From G965216695 sp965216695 (GTDB lineage Bacteria > Pseudomonadota > Gammaproteobacteria > Pseudomonadales > Azotimanducaceae), in the NCBI GenBank assembly GCA_965216695.1, contig OZ244212.1, forward strand, positions 4,092,001 to 4,156,000: DNA of 64,000 nucleotides, written 5' to 3'. Of this stretch, positions 35,823 to 44,057 are shown in pieces. The notes below the pieces were generated by a model that saw only the letters and a program-made list of their open reading frames with translations, made no database searches and was not told the origin of the DNA. A program made the translations under genes and the position numbers. Numbering within the stretch: position 1 is the stretch's first letter; every line of letters starts with the position of its first letter.

Positions 35823-36340
35823 AGGGACAGAGTAAAACTCTGTCCCTTTACTCTGACCCCATCCCTTGATCTGTCCCAATCCTTACCGAAAAGCAAGCGC
35901 ATCAGGTCGGCGTAATCGCCTGGCGATAGCGGACGGACGACTTCGTAGCCGCAGCCCGGTGTTTCGAGGTTGCCGGGCGCGACGCCGAGCCTTCCCAGGT
36001 ATGCCACGGTGTTTGAACTCGCTTGCGCCAGTATGACGAGGTGTTCAGACGTAGGCTCCCGAGAGTTTGGGTCGTAGGTCTCTCCCGCGGCAATGAACCA
36101 ACCGTCTGTGCGCTCGAGCAGAAACTGCTGAACCCCGGCGATCGTCGCGGCGTCCGTGATTGTACGCACCGGTTTGGGGCTGCGTGCGCGATAGTGGCCT
36201 TCGAAAACCGATAGTGTGTTCGCGTTTGCGGTGCGTAACTGAAGGAAGCCGAGGTTTTCGCAATATGGAATCTGAGCGGTCGGATTGCACCCGGCGCACG
36301 CGACGCATACGAGGATCCCAATCGGTTTCAGAATGAGCAT
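35789..36340 (-). CDS. Small lipoprotein of unknown function, C-terminus in repeat
   Basis: 183 residues with a lipoprotein leader MLILKPIGILVCVACAGC (lipobox ACAGC). The mature part has no domain I recognise; it contains one further Cys pair and a mixed alpha/beta pattern. The last 20 or so residues (from DRSRDGV on) are encoded by the palindromic repeat and the tail of the convergent transporter gene, so the true C-terminus was probably around LLFGKDW. It is flanked on both sides by related hairpin repeats and may be a passenger carried between them or a native gene hit twice. Confidence 0.6.
   Translation of the reverse strand: MLILKPIGILVCVACAGCNPTAQIPYCENLGFLQLRTANANTLSVFEGHYRARSPKPVRTITDAATIAGVQQFLLERTDGWFIAAGETYDPNSREPTSEHLVILAQASSNTVAYLGRLGVAPGNLETPGCGYEVVRPLSPGDYADLMRLLFGKDWDRSRDGVRVKGQSFTLSLYSDPIPVPLS
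35804..35866. repeat. Hairpin repeat, copy 1 (30-bp arms)
   Basis: A perfect 30-bp inverted repeat (35804-35833 with 35837-35866) around an AAA loop; arms contain GGGGTCAGAGTAAAGGGAC. It forms a long cruciform/hairpin and carries the stop codon of the transporter gene. The arm family is shared with the repeat at 36354-36408, with GAGT replaced by GATC. The sequence resembles REP/BIME elements moved by RAYT-type transposases, none of which is encoded here. Confidence 0.9.
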
Positions 36341-36353
36341 GTCGGTATGAGCG

Positions 36354-36408
36354 ATGGGGTCAGATCAAAGGGACAGAGTTTTACTCTGTCCCTTTGATCT
36401 GACCCCAT
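36354..36408. repeat. Hairpin repeat, copy 2 (26-bp arms)
   Basis: A perfect 26-bp inverted repeat (36354-36379 with 36383-36408) around a TTT loop; arms read ATGGGGTCAGATCAAAGGGA and onwards. The loop is the complement of that in copy 1, so the two copies are in opposite orientation. It sits between the lipoprotein start and the hydrolase gene and could act as a transcription barrier. Confidence 0.9.
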
Positions 36409-36493
36409 TGCTCCCCATCCCTTCCACCGTTGCGACCCTTTGTGTTGCTGGTGCATCTATAGTGTCCAGGGACAACCATTTTGGAGTTTACGT

Positions 36494-37930
36494 ATGCGAA
36501 TTCTACTCGCAATCGGGTTCGCGCTCGCGTGCGCGAATGCCGCTGCCACCGATTCGATACCGCTCAACGCGGTGAATCGTGCGTCTGAGGTTATCGATCG
36601 GGCGATTGACGCCCACGGCGGCGCAGCGGCGTTGCAGAACATCACCTCGGCGTATCAGGCGTCGAAATTCACCAACTACGCTACCAACCAGAGCCGCCGC
36701 CCGGGTCCGCCATGGGACACGTCCGTTTCGAGCAATGTCTACGCGGTCGATTTCGAGGGTAGGCGGGCGTTCACGAGTTTCAAGGGGGAGGGCAGTGGGT
36801 TCATCACGGACAACGCGACTCTGATTGGAACGGACGAGAGCTACAACGTCGATCGGCGCCGCGGGACGATCACACCGCTTACGGACCCGAGTTTCGATAC
36901 CACGATCGGACCGTTCGTTCGGGTGACGCCGCCGCTCCTGATCCGGTCACTCATGCTGCGTCGCCATACCAGCCATTGGTTGGGTGAAGCAGAGGTGAAC
37001 GGGGCGCCTGCCGACATCGTTACACTGGTCATGGAAACGGGCCCGGCGCTTTCGCTGTACATCGATCGCAAAAGCGGGCTGCTTGTGAAAGCCGAGCGCG
37101 TATTGCCGCCCTTCGGCCAGGTGGAATACCGCTACCTCGACTACGCCTCAAACAATGGCATTGCCGTCAATCAGGGATTTGAACTGTTCTCTAATGGCGA
37201 GCCGAACCTGGTGATCGACCTGGGCCCGCTCGTGCTGAACAAGCCCGTCGACAACTACCTGCGGGTTCCCGAGAAGCTTGAACGAACCGAAGCCGCCGCG
37301 CCGGATACGCTACAGGCCAGAGAACTCGGCAAAGGCGTACACCTGATTGGCGGGTCGGGTACCTATGCCCTGTTTGTGGAGGCGAACGATTCTGTCATCG
37401 CAATCGGCGGCACCGCAGGCATTCCCGAGCGCATTGCGGAGCTTCGTAAGACAGGCAACAACAAACCTATCCGCTTTGGCGTGATGACGCACCACCACGG
37501 CGACCATATCCTGGGGGTTGCGCCCTATGTTGAGGAAGGGGCGACGATCATTGGGCACGCGAGTCATGCCGAAGTGTTCAGAGGCGCAGCCGAGGGCGAT
37601 ATACAACTGCAGACGGTGGAAGACCGGCACCGGATCGGTCGGGGCAAGAACCGGGTCGTTCTCTACGACATCGGACCAACGCCGCATTCCGAACACATCC
37701 TGGTGGCCTACCTGCCCGGTCACAAGCTGTTGTTTCAGGCGGATCATTCGGGTGTTCCGTCTACAGGCACCGTAGGCCCGGCTCAGCCTGCTGCTATAGC
37801 GCTGAACGACGCGATTGACCGACTGGGGCTCGATGTGGACGGCATCATCAGCGCGCACAGCGCGCGCGTGCTGTCCAAAGCCGATCTCGAAGACGCGGTG
37901 CGCTTGGCGCGTTCGGTGGCCGGAGGATAA
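36494..37930 (+). CDS. Exported metallo-beta-lactamase-fold hydrolase
   Basis: 478 residues from the ATG at 36494, preceded by GGAG at 7 nt. A signal peptide (MRILLAIGFALACANAA) precedes an N-terminal region of about 250 residues with beta-rich character similar to outer-membrane lipoprotein-like carriers, then an MBL domain with the zinc motif HHHGDH (H333, H335, D337, H338) and further His at GHASHAEVF. This layout, an N-terminal extension plus C-terminal MBL, occurs in secreted hydrolases of unknown substrate. The gene lies directly downstream of the second hairpin repeat. Confidence 0.82.
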   Translation: MRILLAIGFALACANAAATDSIPLNAVNRASEVIDRAIDAHGGAAALQNITSAYQASKFTNYATNQSRRPGPPWDTSVSSNVYAVDFEGRRAFTSFKGEGSGFITDNATLIGTDESYNVDRRRGTITPLTDPSFDTTIGPFVRVTPPLLIRSLMLRRHTSHWLGEAEVNGAPADIVTLVMETGPALSLYIDRKSGLLVKAERVLPPFGQVEYRYLDYASNNGIAVNQGFELFSNGEPNLVIDLGPLVLNKPVDNYLRVPEKLERTEAAAPDTLQARELGKGVHLIGGSGTYALFVEANDSVIAIGGTAGIPERIAELRKTGNNKPIRFGVMTHHHGDHILGVAPYVEEGATIIGHASHAEVFRGAAEGDIQLQTVEDRHRIGRGKNRVVLYDIGPTPHSEHILVAYLPGHKLLFQADHSGVPSTGTVGPAQPAAIALNDAIDRLGLDVDGIISAHSARVLSKADLEDAVRLARSVAGG

Positions 37931-37943
37931 CCGGTACCGATCG

Positions 37944-37973
37944 GGCGGCACCCTGTGACTCGCAGGTGCCGCC
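37944..37973 (+). terminator. Candidate hairpin terminator after the MBL gene
   Basis: GGCGGCACC (37944-37952) pairs with GGTGCCGCC (37965-37973) over a 12-nt loop, 14 nt after the MBL stop. The following tract is only moderately T-rich (ATTCTT), so a weak intrinsic terminator is the most that can be said. Confidence 0.4.
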
Positions 37974-37980
37974 GCCATTC

Positions 37981-38011
37981 TTGACAACCCCGAACGCGGC
38001 TGCACTACTGT
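37981..38011 (+). promoter_or_regulatory. Candidate promoter upstream of the zinc-type dehydrogenase
   Basis: A perfect -35 TTGACA (37981-37986) is followed by TACTGT (38006-38011) at 19 nt, a weak -10. It immediately follows the candidate terminator and precedes the start at 38046. By-eye match only. Confidence 0.3.
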
Positions 38012-38045
38012 GTCCGTTACAGAGGCGGTGTTTGCGGAGTATCCC

Positions 38046-39065
38046 ATGTCGATTTCGGAGGCGATGAAGGCAGCCGTGTTCCACGGGGCGAAAGACGTGC
38101 GGTTCGAACACGTGGACCGACCCAAACCAGTAGACGGTGAAGTGCTGATCCGGGTGCGCGCGTGCGGGATCTGCGGCTCGGATCTGCATACCTATCGCGA
38201 AGGGCTTTTCACCGACCTGGGTTTGCCGACGAATGCCGGTCGCATTCTCGGCCACGAGTTCGCAGGTGAGGTGGTGGAAATTGCGGGTCAGGTAGATGGT
38301 ATCGGCGTTGGCGATCGTGTCACCGTGCCGGGGCTTGGTGCCAACGCGGAGTATGTGAAGATTCCCGCGGCGGCGGCGGGGTTTCTGCAACGGCTCGATG
38401 ATTCGGTGAGTTTTGCCGAGGCCGCAACCACGGAACCGCTCGCAACGTCGTTACACGCGGCCAACCTTGCCGATGTGGCCGACGACGAATGTGTTGTGAT
38501 CATGGGTGCGGGCATCATTGGGCTTGGCATTCTGCAATGCCTGAAAGCGCGATGTGCGGCACGAACCATCGTAGTGGACCTGTCTGAAAAGCGGCTCGCC
38601 CTGGCTAAGGAACTCGGCGCGGACGAAACGGTGAATGCGCGCGATGGGGGTGTCGAAAAGCAATTGATGTCACGCACCGGCCAGGCGGACCAGTTACTGG
38701 ACGCACCGGAAGGTATTGCGGACGTCGTGTTTGATTGCGTTGGGGCGACGCGAACGTCCAAGGGCGTAAGCGTGCTCGAACAGGCGCTTGCGATGGTGCG
38801 ACCTAACGGCAAGGTGATCGTTGTTGCCGTGTTCGAGCGGCCGCTTGAGATCGATCCCAACGTCATCGTCCGCAAAGGTGTGCGTCTGCTTGGCTCGTGG
38901 GCGTGGGTCCCGCACGAATTCGTGGACGCGCTCTCATTGATCAGCTCTGGAGAAATCGACCGCAAACCTCTGATCAGTCATGAATTTTCTTTAGAGCAAG
39001 CAGCGGAAGCCTATGCCACGCAGGCGAGTGTGGATACCGCGATCAAGGTGATGCTGGTGCCCTAG
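38046..39065 (+). CDS. Medium-chain alcohol dehydrogenase without structural zinc lobe
   Basis: 339 residues of the zinc-containing MDR family (threonine/sorbitol dehydrogenase-like). Catalytic zinc ligands are visible: C43 in RACGICGSDLHTY and the GHEFAGEVVE motif; the Rossmann motif is VIMGAGIIGLGILQCL. The four-cysteine structural-zinc loop that normally follows GDRV is absent: the chain passes directly from GDRVTVPGLG to ANAEYVKIP. The protein should still oxidise a polyol or alcohol with NAD(P). The ATG at 38046 has GGAG 6 nt upstream. Next is a D-aminoacylase gene 71 nt away. Confidence 0.87.
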   Translation: MSISEAMKAAVFHGAKDVRFEHVDRPKPVDGEVLIRVRACGICGSDLHTYREGLFTDLGLPTNAGRILGHEFAGEVVEIAGQVDGIGVGDRVTVPGLGANAEYVKIPAAAAGFLQRLDDSVSFAEAATTEPLATSLHAANLADVADDECVVIMGAGIIGLGILQCLKARCAARTIVVDLSEKRLALAKELGADETVNARDGGVEKQLMSRTGQADQLLDAPEGIADVVFDCVGATRTSKGVSVLEQALAMVRPNGKVIVVAVFERPLEIDPNVIVRKGVRLLGSWAWVPHEFVDALSLISSGEIDRKPLISHEFSLEQAAEAYATQASVDTAIKVMLVP

Positions 39066-39136
39066 CGGGGCCGAGTCGTGCTGGCGGCGGCGTTCGGGCG
39101 GTTGCTACACTCGAATGCGAAACGGGAGGTGTTCTC

Positions 39137-40828
39137 ATGCACGATCTGGTGATTCGTAACGCAACCATCGTAGATGGCACGGGCGGAGAGCAGCGCAGCG
39201 GCGACGTGGTGGTAGACGCCGGAAAGATTACCGCCGTCGGCGCACCGGGAACGGCGCCGTCCCGCGCGGGCCGGGTCGTCGAAGCGAATGGCGATCTCCT
39301 GACGCCGGGGTTCGTGGACATTCACACGCATTACGACGGTCAGGTCTGCTGGGACAAGGAAGTAACACCAAGCAGTTGGCACGGTGTTACCACCGTGGTG
39401 ATGGGCAACTGCGGCGTGGGTTTCGCGCCGGTAAAACCCGGCACGGAAGACGAGCTGGTCGCGTTGATGGAAAGCGTCGAAGACATCCCCGGTACTGCCC
39501 TGCACGAAGGGTTGCCGTGGGGATGGGAGACGTTTTCCGAATACCTCGATGCCATCGATACGGCCTACGCGGTGGATGTTGGTACACAGGTTCCCCATGT
39601 GGCGATCCGCCACTACGTGATGGGTGAGCGATGCTACGAAGACGCGACGCCGGATGACCTCGTCGCCATGCAGGCCATCACCCGCGACGCATTGCGCGCG
39701 GGGGCACTGGGTTTCACAACGTCGCGATTTTACGGGCACGTCGACCGTTCGGGGCGGCTGGTTCCCGGCACGCGGGCATCGGGCGAGGAGATGCGCGCGC
39801 TGGCAGGGGCCTTCAAGGACCTGGGCCACGGCACGATGGAGTTCGTTTCGGACAGCTTAAACGATGCCGAGGAGTTGGCGTGGATCGAGCGAATTACGCG
39901 CGATATAGGCTGTACGGTTACGCCCCTCGCGGGACCGGGTGCCAGAAATCTCTGGTCGCTCGCGGAGGCGCTGAATGCGGAAGGGCTGCAATTGCGCCCG
40001 CAGGTTGGCGCGCGTCCGGCCTCCATCCTGATGACGCTAGACGGCACAATCAATCCGATGCGGCAGTTTCCGGCTTACCGCGAGATTCATGGTTTACCGC
40101 TGAGGGACCGCATTGCACAACTGCGCAACCCGACCTTCCGGCAACGCGTGCTCACCGAAGCGCCGATCCTGCCGGCAAACGCGGATGCATCGAAGTTCAT
40201 CACCGATCACGAGCAGATGTTTGTGATGGACGCGGCGCTCAGCTACGAACCGGGGCCGCACGATTCGGTTGGGGCGATTGCGCGCGCACGCGGGGTCGAT
40301 CCTCGGGAAGTGATGATGGATACGCTCGCCGATGGCATCCCGTTGCTGGTGCTCTTTGGCGGCTACCCGGGAGATCTCGAAGCCCAGCGCCGCGCGATCG
40401 AGCACCCGAACAGCGTATTCGGGCTGTCGGACGGGGGCGCTCATTGCGGTGTACTCGTAGATGCCAGCGTACCGACGTACATGCTCAGTTATTTTTCGCG
40501 GGACCGAACCCGCGGTCCCCGGATGCAACTCGAGTTTGTGGTACACAAACTCACCCAGGATGCGGCGCAGGTATACGGTCTGCGCGACCGTGGGGTGATC
40601 GCACCCGGGTATCGGGCCGACTTCAATCTGATCGACTACGACGCACTGCAGCTTCAGCCGCCCGAGATGGTGTATGACCTACCGGCTGGCGGTAAACGGT
40701 TGGTGCAAAGGGCTGCGGGTTATCGCGCGACCCTACAATCGGGCGAAGTAACGTATCAGGACGGCGAACACACCGGCGCTCTACCAGGGCGGCTGCTCCG
40801 CGGTGCGCAATCAGCGCCGGTGGCGTAA
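39137..40828 (+). CDS. N-acyl-D-amino-acid deacylase / D-aminoacylase family amidohydrolase
   Basis: 563 residues. The amidohydrolase metal motif DIHTHYDGQ (H63, H65) and the D-aminoacylase motif GNCGVGFAP (C92, a zinc ligand in that family) are intact; LSDGGAHCGVLVD carries the late catalytic Asp. Family members release D-amino acids or hydrolyse cyclic amides such as dihydropyrimidines. It lacks a leader peptide. It is followed by an ACMSD-type amidohydrolase 44 nt downstream, so both probably act in one pathway. The substrate cannot be determined. Confidence 0.88.
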   Translation: MHDLVIRNATIVDGTGGEQRSGDVVVDAGKITAVGAPGTAPSRAGRVVEANGDLLTPGFVDIHTHYDGQVCWDKEVTPSSWHGVTTVVMGNCGVGFAPVKPGTEDELVALMESVEDIPGTALHEGLPWGWETFSEYLDAIDTAYAVDVGTQVPHVAIRHYVMGERCYEDATPDDLVAMQAITRDALRAGALGFTTSRFYGHVDRSGRLVPGTRASGEEMRALAGAFKDLGHGTMEFVSDSLNDAEELAWIERITRDIGCTVTPLAGPGARNLWSLAEALNAEGLQLRPQVGARPASILMTLDGTINPMRQFPAYREIHGLPLRDRIAQLRNPTFRQRVLTEAPILPANADASKFITDHEQMFVMDAALSYEPGPHDSVGAIARARGVDPREVMMDTLADGIPLLVLFGGYPGDLEAQRRAIEHPNSVFGLSDGGAHCGVLVDASVPTYMLSYFSRDRTRGPRMQLEFVVHKLTQDAAQVYGLRDRGVIAPGYRADFNLIDYDALQLQPPEMVYDLPAGGKRLVQRAAGYRATLQSGEVTYQDGEHTGALPGRLLRGAQSAPVA

Positions 40829-40872
40829 GCGGCGTAGGTGGCGCAGGCGAAAGCCGCAGTGGAGACGACACG

Positions 40873-42012
40873 ATGACCAAGGTGCAACCGTTCGTGGTCG
40901 ATATGGACTCGCACGTGATGGAGCCGCCGGATCTCTGGCTGAACTATCTGGAACCGAAATACCGCGATCGCGCGATTCGCATCGACCGCAATGACGACGG
41001 CGCGGAGACCCTGTTGGTGGATGGCAAAGTACTGCTCGAAGGCAGGCTCGCCGCGCTCGGGGGCGCCGAGCACGATGCGGTTCGGACGTTCACGGACCCG
41101 GCACTCACGTACCTGGATGGCTGTCCCAAAGCGTCCTACGACACGGACGCGCGTGTGAAGCTCCTCGACGACTGGGGCGTGGATATGGGCCTCGTCTTCC
41201 CGACGATCGGTATTCTTTGGGACAAAGAAGACGACCCGGAACTTGCGATGGCGTATGCCCGCGCGTACAACAACTGGCAATGGGACTTTGCGAGTCCGGC
41301 GCTTGATCGCATTCTGCCTGTGGCGCATGTGCCGCTCTACGATGTGGACCTCGCGTATACAGAGCTGAAGCGCTGCCTGAACCTCGGGTTTAAAGGCATG
41401 TTTCTGGCGCCCGAACCGGTGGGCGGCAAACGCCCCTCGCACCCGGATTTCGACCCAATCTGGCAACTTCTCACAGACGCGGATCTGCCGGCGTGCGTGC
41501 ATCTGATCGTCCGGTTCGATCGGGTCGTCAATCTGTCGAATACGGCTTGGTGGGACGTGCGGAAAGAGCGGCCGGATACGGTGTTCTCATTTGCGTTGGG
41601 CGGCACCATGCAGTTGATACCTGCGGTGGCGGCACTGGTGTGTGATGGTCTTTTTGAACGCCACCCGCATCTGAAGATTGCGATTGTCGAATCGGGCGCG
41701 GGTTATGTCCGTTACCTGATGGATCGGCTCGACGAGAAGTACGCGCGTTTCAAAGCCACCAGCTGTCTGTCGCGGCCGCCGAGTGAATATATTCGCGAGA
41801 ACTTCTGGTTCGTAATGGATCCAAGCGAAGAGAGCATTGACGCCCAGTGTGACCTCGTTGGCGAAGACAGGTTTCTGTGGGGCTCGGACTATCCGCACGT
41901 CGATTCCCACATCGATGCAATGCGGGAAGTGCGCACGGCGCTCGCACCCATGTCCGAACACCGGCGCAATCTGGTGTTGGGCGGTAACGCACGGCGGTTG
42001 TTCCGTCTATAG
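40873..42012 (+). CDS. Amidohydrolase family 2 (ACMSD-like) protein
   Basis: 379 residues of the TIM-barrel amidohydrolase 2 family, related to aminocarboxymuconate-semialdehyde decarboxylase and gamma-resorcylate decarboxylase. The N-terminal metal motif is VDMDSHVMEPPDLW (variant of DxHxH with H14), a His sits in LPACVHLIV, and the C-terminal WGSDYPHVDS supplies the catalytic Asp. Such proteins decarboxylate or hydrolyse aromatic or acyl substrates. AACGATG-type ribosome signal is weak; the ATG at 40873 fits the family N-terminus. Confidence 0.88.
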   Translation: MTKVQPFVVDMDSHVMEPPDLWLNYLEPKYRDRAIRIDRNDDGAETLLVDGKVLLEGRLAALGGAEHDAVRTFTDPALTYLDGCPKASYDTDARVKLLDDWGVDMGLVFPTIGILWDKEDDPELAMAYARAYNNWQWDFASPALDRILPVAHVPLYDVDLAYTELKRCLNLGFKGMFLAPEPVGGKRPSHPDFDPIWQLLTDADLPACVHLIVRFDRVVNLSNTAWWDVRKERPDTVFSFALGGTMQLIPAVAALVCDGLFERHPHLKIAIVESGAGYVRYLMDRLDEKYARFKATSCLSRPPSEYIRENFWFVMDPSEESIDAQCDLVGEDRFLWGSDYPHVDSHIDAMREVRTALAPMSEHRRNLVLGGNARRLFRL

Positions 42013-42090
42013 CGGGCCGTAACGGTGGTTGGGAGTCTGCGCCACACTCGCAATGGCGTCCCACTTCCGCCACAATCGTCAGGCAAGATA

Positions 42091-42150
42091 ATTGCGTTAG
42101 AGATGATTGCATTAGAGATAATTGCGTTAGAGATAACTGCTCTAGTGAAA
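42091..42150. repeat. 15-bp tandem repeat array
   Basis: Three near-identical copies of ATTGCGTTAGAGATA (42091-42105, 42106-42120, 42121-42135) and one degenerate copy (42136-42150) sit in the leader region 41 nt upstream of the exported-protein gene. The 15-nt unit is a multiple of three and contains an AGAG; it could be a protein-binding array or a length-variable leader. Confidence 0.85.
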
Positions 42151-42190
42151 GTGGAACGCATCAGCAGTTGCGTTTCAGGGGGGGAATCGT

Positions 42191-43999
42191 ATGGAGTGGA
42201 TCAATGAGTGGAAAAACATGGAGGGTGTGATGGATATCAGAGAGATTCGCGTGATGGGTATTTCAGCGTTGTTCGCCGTCGGGGCGGCGTTTGCAGACCC
42301 CGGTAAAACGCAGCCCTACGAGGTGTGGGGTGCTGATCAGTCCAATTCGGTTGCGGGCGCGCCGGCCCGGGGTACGCAGGGCAGTCTGATCTGGGTGTGG
42401 CGCAGCGAGGATGTGCACGCGCAGGTCAGTAACGGGTTACCTGCGGAGCCGCTGGGGTGCGACGGTACCAACACACCGGGTCAGGGACCCTGCAACCTAT
42501 TCGACGTGTTTCCCGGCACGCTTGCAGAGCATGACGTAAACGGAGCTACCGGGAACGCACTGGGTGACTACGACTACGGGCGCTTGCACGGTGCGTTGGC
42601 CGACCCGCAGAACCGGTACATGAACGTCAACCTGTTCGGTCCGGGCAACGGTTTTGTCGGGATCATCGACGGTGTTACCAAAGAGGCAGTTGCATTGTTT
42701 CGTGTGACCGGCACGACATCGGGTCAACGGGTGCATATGTCCTTCTGGAACAGCGACGGCAGCGCGCTGTTGGTTGCAAACCTGAACGGCAAGGTGCTGG
42801 AGCGCATCGATGTTACCCGCGATGATCTGGGTCGCATTACCGATGCGGTTTTCAATACGCAGGCAGGCCTAGGGGTAGGCAAAGGCCTGGCGGTTACCGC
42901 CAGCGCAAAGGTTTATCGTGGACTGAACGCGCACGGCAATCCGATGATTGGATCCGTTGCGGGCAACTACGAAGATACCGATCTGGGTGATCTTACGCCG
43001 GCCGGCAAGTGTCGTGAAAACGGTTGTGCCAGCGGCCCGGACGGAGCGTCGGGCGGGCGTGCAAACAACGTGATTATCTGTCCGATCGTCTCCGACAACG
43101 ACCACGCGTACATTACGTTCGGTGGCGGTGGGTTGCTGGTAGCGGATACGCGCACGACACCGATGCGAATCGTCGGCGAATACGGACAGCAGGTGATCAA
43201 CGGCGCGGGTTGCGGCGGTGTACAGGTGGGCGAGCAGATGTGGCTGAATGCAGGTGTCTCGGCGGCCGGTGCCGGGAACGTTCAATCCACATTTACGATC
43301 TACACGTTGAACGATCTGGCGTTCGCGAGTATTCAAGGGGAGAACCATCCGATGCCCATGGAGGTGTATTCAGACGACGATCCGGATGACGGCAACGCGG
43401 CAAACACCGCAACGATCGGGAACGCCAGCGGCGTGGCGGAGCCCAATCTCACGGGACAGTTGCCGGGGGTCACTACCCGCCGGGACAGCCACGGAATGGC
43501 AAGCACCATCAGCGGCGGCCATGTCCACACAGTGGATCGCCTCCAGAATGTGGTAGAGGTGATCGACACTCATACCCTGCACCGGACGACGTACGACCTG
43601 ACTTCGGCCAATGGTAAGGGCCAGGGCGCAGGCGCCTGCGATGCAGCATCCGTGACATACGAAGACGGCGCAACGGGTGATGTCAATTTGCCAGCTAATG
43701 ATCCGGCGCCCGATCTGATGGAGAGTACGCCCGATGGCAAGTACATGGCGGTCGCGCTCCGCGGGCCGATACCGGTATCGGTGACACATTCTGCACAGGG
43801 CAGTTGTCCAGGCGTTGGCATCATCCGGGTACTGGCCGGTGGCAAGCGCGGTAAATTGGCCACGGTACTGCGCACGACCAACGTCGTAGACGACACGCCT
43901 GTCAGCGCGCCGGGGGGCCATGCGTATACGGGCGCAGAACACAGCGACGTACACGGCGCGTCGGTGCGAACGCGTGTGGAGGACGTCGACGACCGCTGA
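42191..43999 (+). CDS. Exported beta-propeller-like protein of unknown function
   Basis: Up to 602 residues. A signal sequence REIRVMGISALFAVGAAFA is cleaved before DPGKTQ. The mature part is rich in Gly, Asn, Asp and repeats of strand-turn units such as SGGHVHTVDRLQNVVEVIDT and NSDGSALLVANLNGKVLERI, the look of a propeller fold; no enzyme motif is recognised. The ATG at 42191 follows AGGGGGGG at a good distance, but ATGs at 42218 and 42230 are alternatives nearer the signal peptide. A 15-bp repeat array lies just upstream. Confidence 0.72.
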   Translation: MEWINEWKNMEGVMDIREIRVMGISALFAVGAAFADPGKTQPYEVWGADQSNSVAGAPARGTQGSLIWVWRSEDVHAQVSNGLPAEPLGCDGTNTPGQGPCNLFDVFPGTLAEHDVNGATGNALGDYDYGRLHGALADPQNRYMNVNLFGPGNGFVGIIDGVTKEAVALFRVTGTTSGQRVHMSFWNSDGSALLVANLNGKVLERIDVTRDDLGRITDAVFNTQAGLGVGKGLAVTASAKVYRGLNAHGNPMIGSVAGNYEDTDLGDLTPAGKCRENGCASGPDGASGGRANNVIICPIVSDNDHAYITFGGGGLLVADTRTTPMRIVGEYGQQVINGAGCGGVQVGEQMWLNAGVSAAGAGNVQSTFTIYTLNDLAFASIQGENHPMPMEVYSDDDPDDGNAANTATIGNASGVAEPNLTGQLPGVTTRRDSHGMASTISGGHVHTVDRLQNVVEVIDTHTLHRTTYDLTSANGKGQGAGACDAASVTYEDGATGDVNLPANDPAPDLMESTPDGKYMAVALRGPIPVSVTHSAQGSCPGVGIIRVLAGGKRGKLATVLRTTNVVDDTPVSAPGGHAYTGAEHSDVHGASVRTRVEDVDDR

Positions 44000-44021
44000 C
44001 GACAACTCAACTGGGAAGCAT

Positions 44022-44057
44022 AGGCGGTGCGCGGTTACCTACCGTAAAGCACCGCCT
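44022..44057. terminator. Bidirectional hairpin between convergent genes
   Basis: AGGCGGTGC (44022-44030) pairs with GCACCGCCT (44049-44057), with an inner CGGT/ACCG stem, and a T run follows. It lies in the 35-nt gap between the propeller gene and the WD40 gene and covers the latter's stop codon, so it can end transcription from both sides. Confidence 0.5.

Noticed and set aside
35804..36408. Insertion sequence or transposon
   Set aside because: No transposase frame and no target-site duplication could be seen; only the hairpin repeats are supported.
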